The notes beneath the pieces were generated by a model. That model saw only the letters and a list, made by a program, of their open reading frames with translations, ran no database searches and was not told the origin of the DNA. DNA of 64,000 nucleotides from Arenibacter echinorum (GTDB lineage: Bacteria > Bacteroidota > Bacteroidia > Flavobacteriales > Flavobacteriaceae), in contig NZ_QLLN01000002.1 of NCBI RefSeq assembly GCF_003259375.1, positions 248,001-312,000 on the forward strand, written 5' to 3'. A program made the position numbers and the translations under genes. This document shows, one piece after another, positions 62,039 through 64,000 of this stretch. How positions within the stretch are numbered: the stretch's first letter is position 1; the number at the start of each line of letters is the position of its first letter.

Positions 62039-62503
62039 TTAAAATATTAAATTATTTTTAGATTTTAGTTTACTTGCATCCACTAAATAGGCCGTTATGA
62101 CCTTTGGGATAGTTAGTACAGACTTCAAAATGTTTTCTTCCACGTCCAATTCGTCGTGTTCTATCTTTAAAAAGTAGTCCACATCCCTAAATTCTGGAAC
62201 CAAATGATACTTTGTTAATGTTGGCTGATCCTGAAATAGATTTGCTATACTTAATACCTCTTCCTTTACATCATTATTGCTGACAAATGTGTAATAGCGA
62301 TCATTTACCTCATCTCTCCAATCAAAAATTGGGAACGATCCATTTTCCGATAAATCCAAATCGTTCACGGACCTCTTCAACTTTGTTTTAAGACAAGAAT
62401 TAAGTGCATATACCAGCATAAAATCTTCTATACTGCTGTGCAAAGCGATTAAAGTAAAAGTTTCTTCATAAAAATCTTCCGAAATTTTGTGTATCGCTGC
62501 CAT
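62039..62503 (-). CDS. IPExxxVDY family protein
   Basis: A 154-aa soluble protein of a Bacteroidota-restricted family named for the motif; here VPEFRDVDYFLKIE at about residues 100-113. Predicted alpha/beta, with the N-terminal helical stretch FTLIALHSSIEDFMLVYALN. Its function is unknown. It lies between rnc and pyk on the same strand, 4 bp upstream of pyk, and is probably cotranscribed with it. A 175-bp gap separates it from rnc; a small CGTAG/CTACG hairpin lies there. Confidence 0.85.
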   Translation of the reverse strand: MAAIHKISEDFYEETFTLIALHSSIEDFMLVYALNSCLKTKLKRSVNDLDLSENGSFPIFDWRDEVNDRYYTFVSNNDVKEEVLSIANLFQDQPTLTKYHLVPEFRDVDYFLKIEHDELDVEENILKSVLTIPKVITAYLVDASKLKSKNNLIF

Positions 62504-62678
62504 ACTTTCCGTGAAAGGCGTAAATATAGGATTAATAACGAAACTAGCCTATCCATTCCAAGTATAAAACGTAGTTCAGCCTACGAAAACGTTGGAGTTT
62601 AATAAAATTCTGTGCCCTTGAGGCAATTGCTAAGTTTTCCCTCCAAATTTTAGCGATGATCCATATATTTAGGGATTT

Positions 62679-63422
62679 TCACTCATTGGATTTATCCATT
62701 TTGTCCTGTAAGGCAAAATAGGCCCTCTTGGAAGCCCGTTCTTCCGCCTTCTTTTTTGAGGTTGCCCTAGCTTTGGCCACAATTTTGCCCCCAATAGACA
62801 ATTTTACGGCAAAATGCTTAATAACATCATTTCCCGTATCCTCGTAGATATCGTAATTAAAAGATTTTTTTTGTTTTTGGCACCATTCTATTACCAAGCT
62901 TTTATAGCTTATAACCTTACCTTCCAATTGTTCAATATCCACATAGGGAACTATAATTCTCTTGTTTATGAACTTTTCGCAGAATTTATACCCTCTATCC
63001 AGGTATATGGCGCCTACCAAGGCTTCAAAAACATTTCCGTGTATATTATCCCCAAAGCGCGATTTAGGAATTCTACTCTCCACAAAATCGATTAATTTAA
63101 GATCCTTCCCCAGCTCATTGAGGTGTTCCCTACTTACGATTTTAGATCTCATTTTGGTGAGATATCCTTCGTCCCCATCCGGGACCATGCTATATAAATG
63201 TTTGGAGATTATGGTCCCCAACATAGCATCCCCTAAAAATTCCAGACGCTCATAATTCATTGGGAAGCCTGCTTTATCCTTTCTGTTGGCAGAACGATGA
63301 ACGAACGCTTTTTGATAAACTTCAAGGTTTTTTGGCTTAAATCCCAAAATTTTTTTCATTCCCAAAAAAAAATCCCCATCCTTTTTTGAATGGGAATTAA
63401 ATATATTGGAAAAAGCGTTCAT
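62679..63422 (-). CDS. rnc: Ribonuclease III
   Basis: A 247-aa double-strand RNA endonuclease for rRNA and mRNA processing. The RNase III signature is YERLEFLGDAMLGTIISKHLY (about residues 58-78), with the second catalytic acidic cluster in NVFEALVGAIYLDRG, and a C-terminal dsRNA-binding domain from about residue 165 ending in KKKAEERASKRAYFALQ. An N-terminal extension of about 20 residues precedes the fold. It starts 8 bp downstream of the fabF stop, a usual flavobacterial arrangement. Confidence 0.95.
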   Translation of the reverse strand: MNAFSNIFNSHSKKDGDFFLGMKKILGFKPKNLEVYQKAFVHRSANRKDKAGFPMNYERLEFLGDAMLGTIISKHLYSMVPDGDEGYLTKMRSKIVSREHLNELGKDLKLIDFVESRIPKSRFGDNIHGNVFEALVGAIYLDRGYKFCEKFINKRIIVPYVDIEQLEGKVISYKSLVIEWCQKQKKSFNYDIYEDTGNDVIKHFAVKLSIGGKIVAKARATSKKKAEERASKRAYFALQDKMDKSNE

Positions 63423-63430
63423 ACTATGAA

Positions 63431-64000
63431 TTAGCTAATTTTTTTAAATATCACACATGCATTATGTCCCCCAAATCCGAAAGTATTGCTCAATGCAACA
63501 TTTACCTCTCTTTTTTGTGCCTTATTAAGGGTAAGGTTTAATTTGGGATCAATATTCTCATCTACGGTAGTATGATTTATTGTAGGAGGTACCAATCCAT
63601 GCTCCATGGCCAAAATTGAAGCTATAGCTTCTATAGCCCCTGCTGCACCTAAAAGATGCCCTGTCATTGATTTGGTAGAATTTATGTTAATGTCGGGAGC
63701 ATGCTCTCCAAAAACCTTGGATATAGCCTTTAGTTCGGCAACATCACCTAATGGTGTAGAGGTACCATGTGTATTTATGGCATCTACATCTTCCGGTTTT
63801 AATCCGGCATCCTTTAAGCAATTTTCCATTACCCGAACAACACCAATTCCATCAGGATGTGGGGCAGTCATATGGTAGGCATCACTGGATAATCCTCCAC
63901 CGGCCACTTCGGCATATATTTTTGCTCCCCTGGCTTTGGCATGCTCATATTCTTCAAGGATCAGAGCTCCTGCTCCTTCTCCCAAGACAAATCCGTCCCT
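63431..64000 (-). CDS. fabF: Beta-ketoacyl-ACP synthase II, 5' part cut by window edge
   Basis: The last 189 codons of a condensing enzyme for fatty acid elongation; the frame is open to the window edge, so the start and the catalytic Cys lie beyond 64000. Visible family marks are [27 protein letters not shown] with the first catalytic His, [18 protein letters not shown] with Lys and second His, and [15 protein letters not shown] at the C-terminus. FabF rather than FabB is indicated by NTHGTST and GHLLGAAGA. It is followed by rnc. Confidence 0.95.
   Translation of the reverse strand, partial: RDGFVLGEGAGALILEEYEHAKARGAKIYAEVAGGGLSSDAYHMTAPHPDGIGVVRVMENCLKDAGLKPEDVDAINTHGTSTPLGDVAELKAISKVFGEHAPDININSTKSMTGHLLGAAGAIEAIASILAMEHGLVPPTINHTTVDENIDPKLNLTLNKAQKREVNVALSNTFGFGGHNACVIFKKIS

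Overview
The window looks like chromosomal DNA of a marine-type member of the Flavobacteriaceae (Bacteroidota). This rests on low GC content, a complete moxR-batABCDE locus, IPExxxVDY and H3TH-domain proteins typical of the phylum, many SPII lipoproteins, and several exact copies of the Bacteroidota -7 promoter box TAnnTTTG. Genus is not resolved. I saw no rRNA, tRNA, CRISPR array, insertion sequence or prophage. Most genes are intact housekeeping or envelope genes on both strands, ending in strong hairpin terminators.

Layout. 1-2.7 kb (-): a Tat-exported Gfo/Idh/MocA oxidoreductase (cut by the window edge) behind a double DUF1080 protein, with a perfect 20-bp LacI-type palindrome in front. 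2.9-8.3 kb: YheT-like hydrolase, lipoprotein cytochrome c, SulP transporter, PhyH dioxygenase and an unknown lipoprotein under a 29-bp dyad. 8.6-15.8 kb: gpsA and glpD, then pbpC with two small upstream genes, cvpA and a lipocalin-like lipoprotein. 15.8-21.4 kb: a giant alpha-2-macroglobulin lipoprotein with an intact CLEQ thioester, two kilobases from its usual partner pbpC. 21.7-24.6 kb: CAP-domain lipoprotein, 3-hydroxyanthranilate dioxygenase and an ALDH7-type dehydrogenase. 24.6-25.2 kb is a hairpin-rich spacer. 25.2-33.9 kb: H3TH protein, acyl-ACP desaturase, phosphoesterase, class II ribonucleotide reductase, PfkB sugar kinase, AlbA_2 protein and an SDR. 33.9-34.25 kb carries the remains of an aldo/keto reductase.

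34.4-43.5 kb (+): the moxR-DUF58-batABCDE operon, an envelope-stress/aerotolerance locus (AAA ATPase, VWA proteins, TPR proteins). 43.6-49.1 kb (+): small exported protein, SulP, Usp-like protein, beta-carbonic anhydrase and a second SulP, a plausible bicarbonate uptake module. 49.1-50.7 kb: pheS and an unknown gene. 50.85-57.7 kb (+): a GbsR/MarR regulator followed by a complete RND tripartite efflux pump; the TetR gene at the 3' end has an in-frame TAA at codon 16. The regulator's leader has two TTTTCGGAAAAC boxes 22 bp apart just after a perfect -7 box. 57.7-64 kb: YciI-like lipoprotein, CYTH protein, NAD(P)H-binding protein, dinB, pyk, IPExxxVDY gene, rnc and the 3' part of fabF.

No single gene set here is clearly a new biological system. 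The most informative unexpected signals are the broken TetR gene beside an efflux operon with an apparent tandem autoregulatory operator, the LacI-type operator over a candidate 3-keto-glycoside pathway, a family of long perfect dyads in intergenic regions, a decayed aldo/keto reductase, and a carbonic anhydrase enclosed by two unlike SulP transporters.
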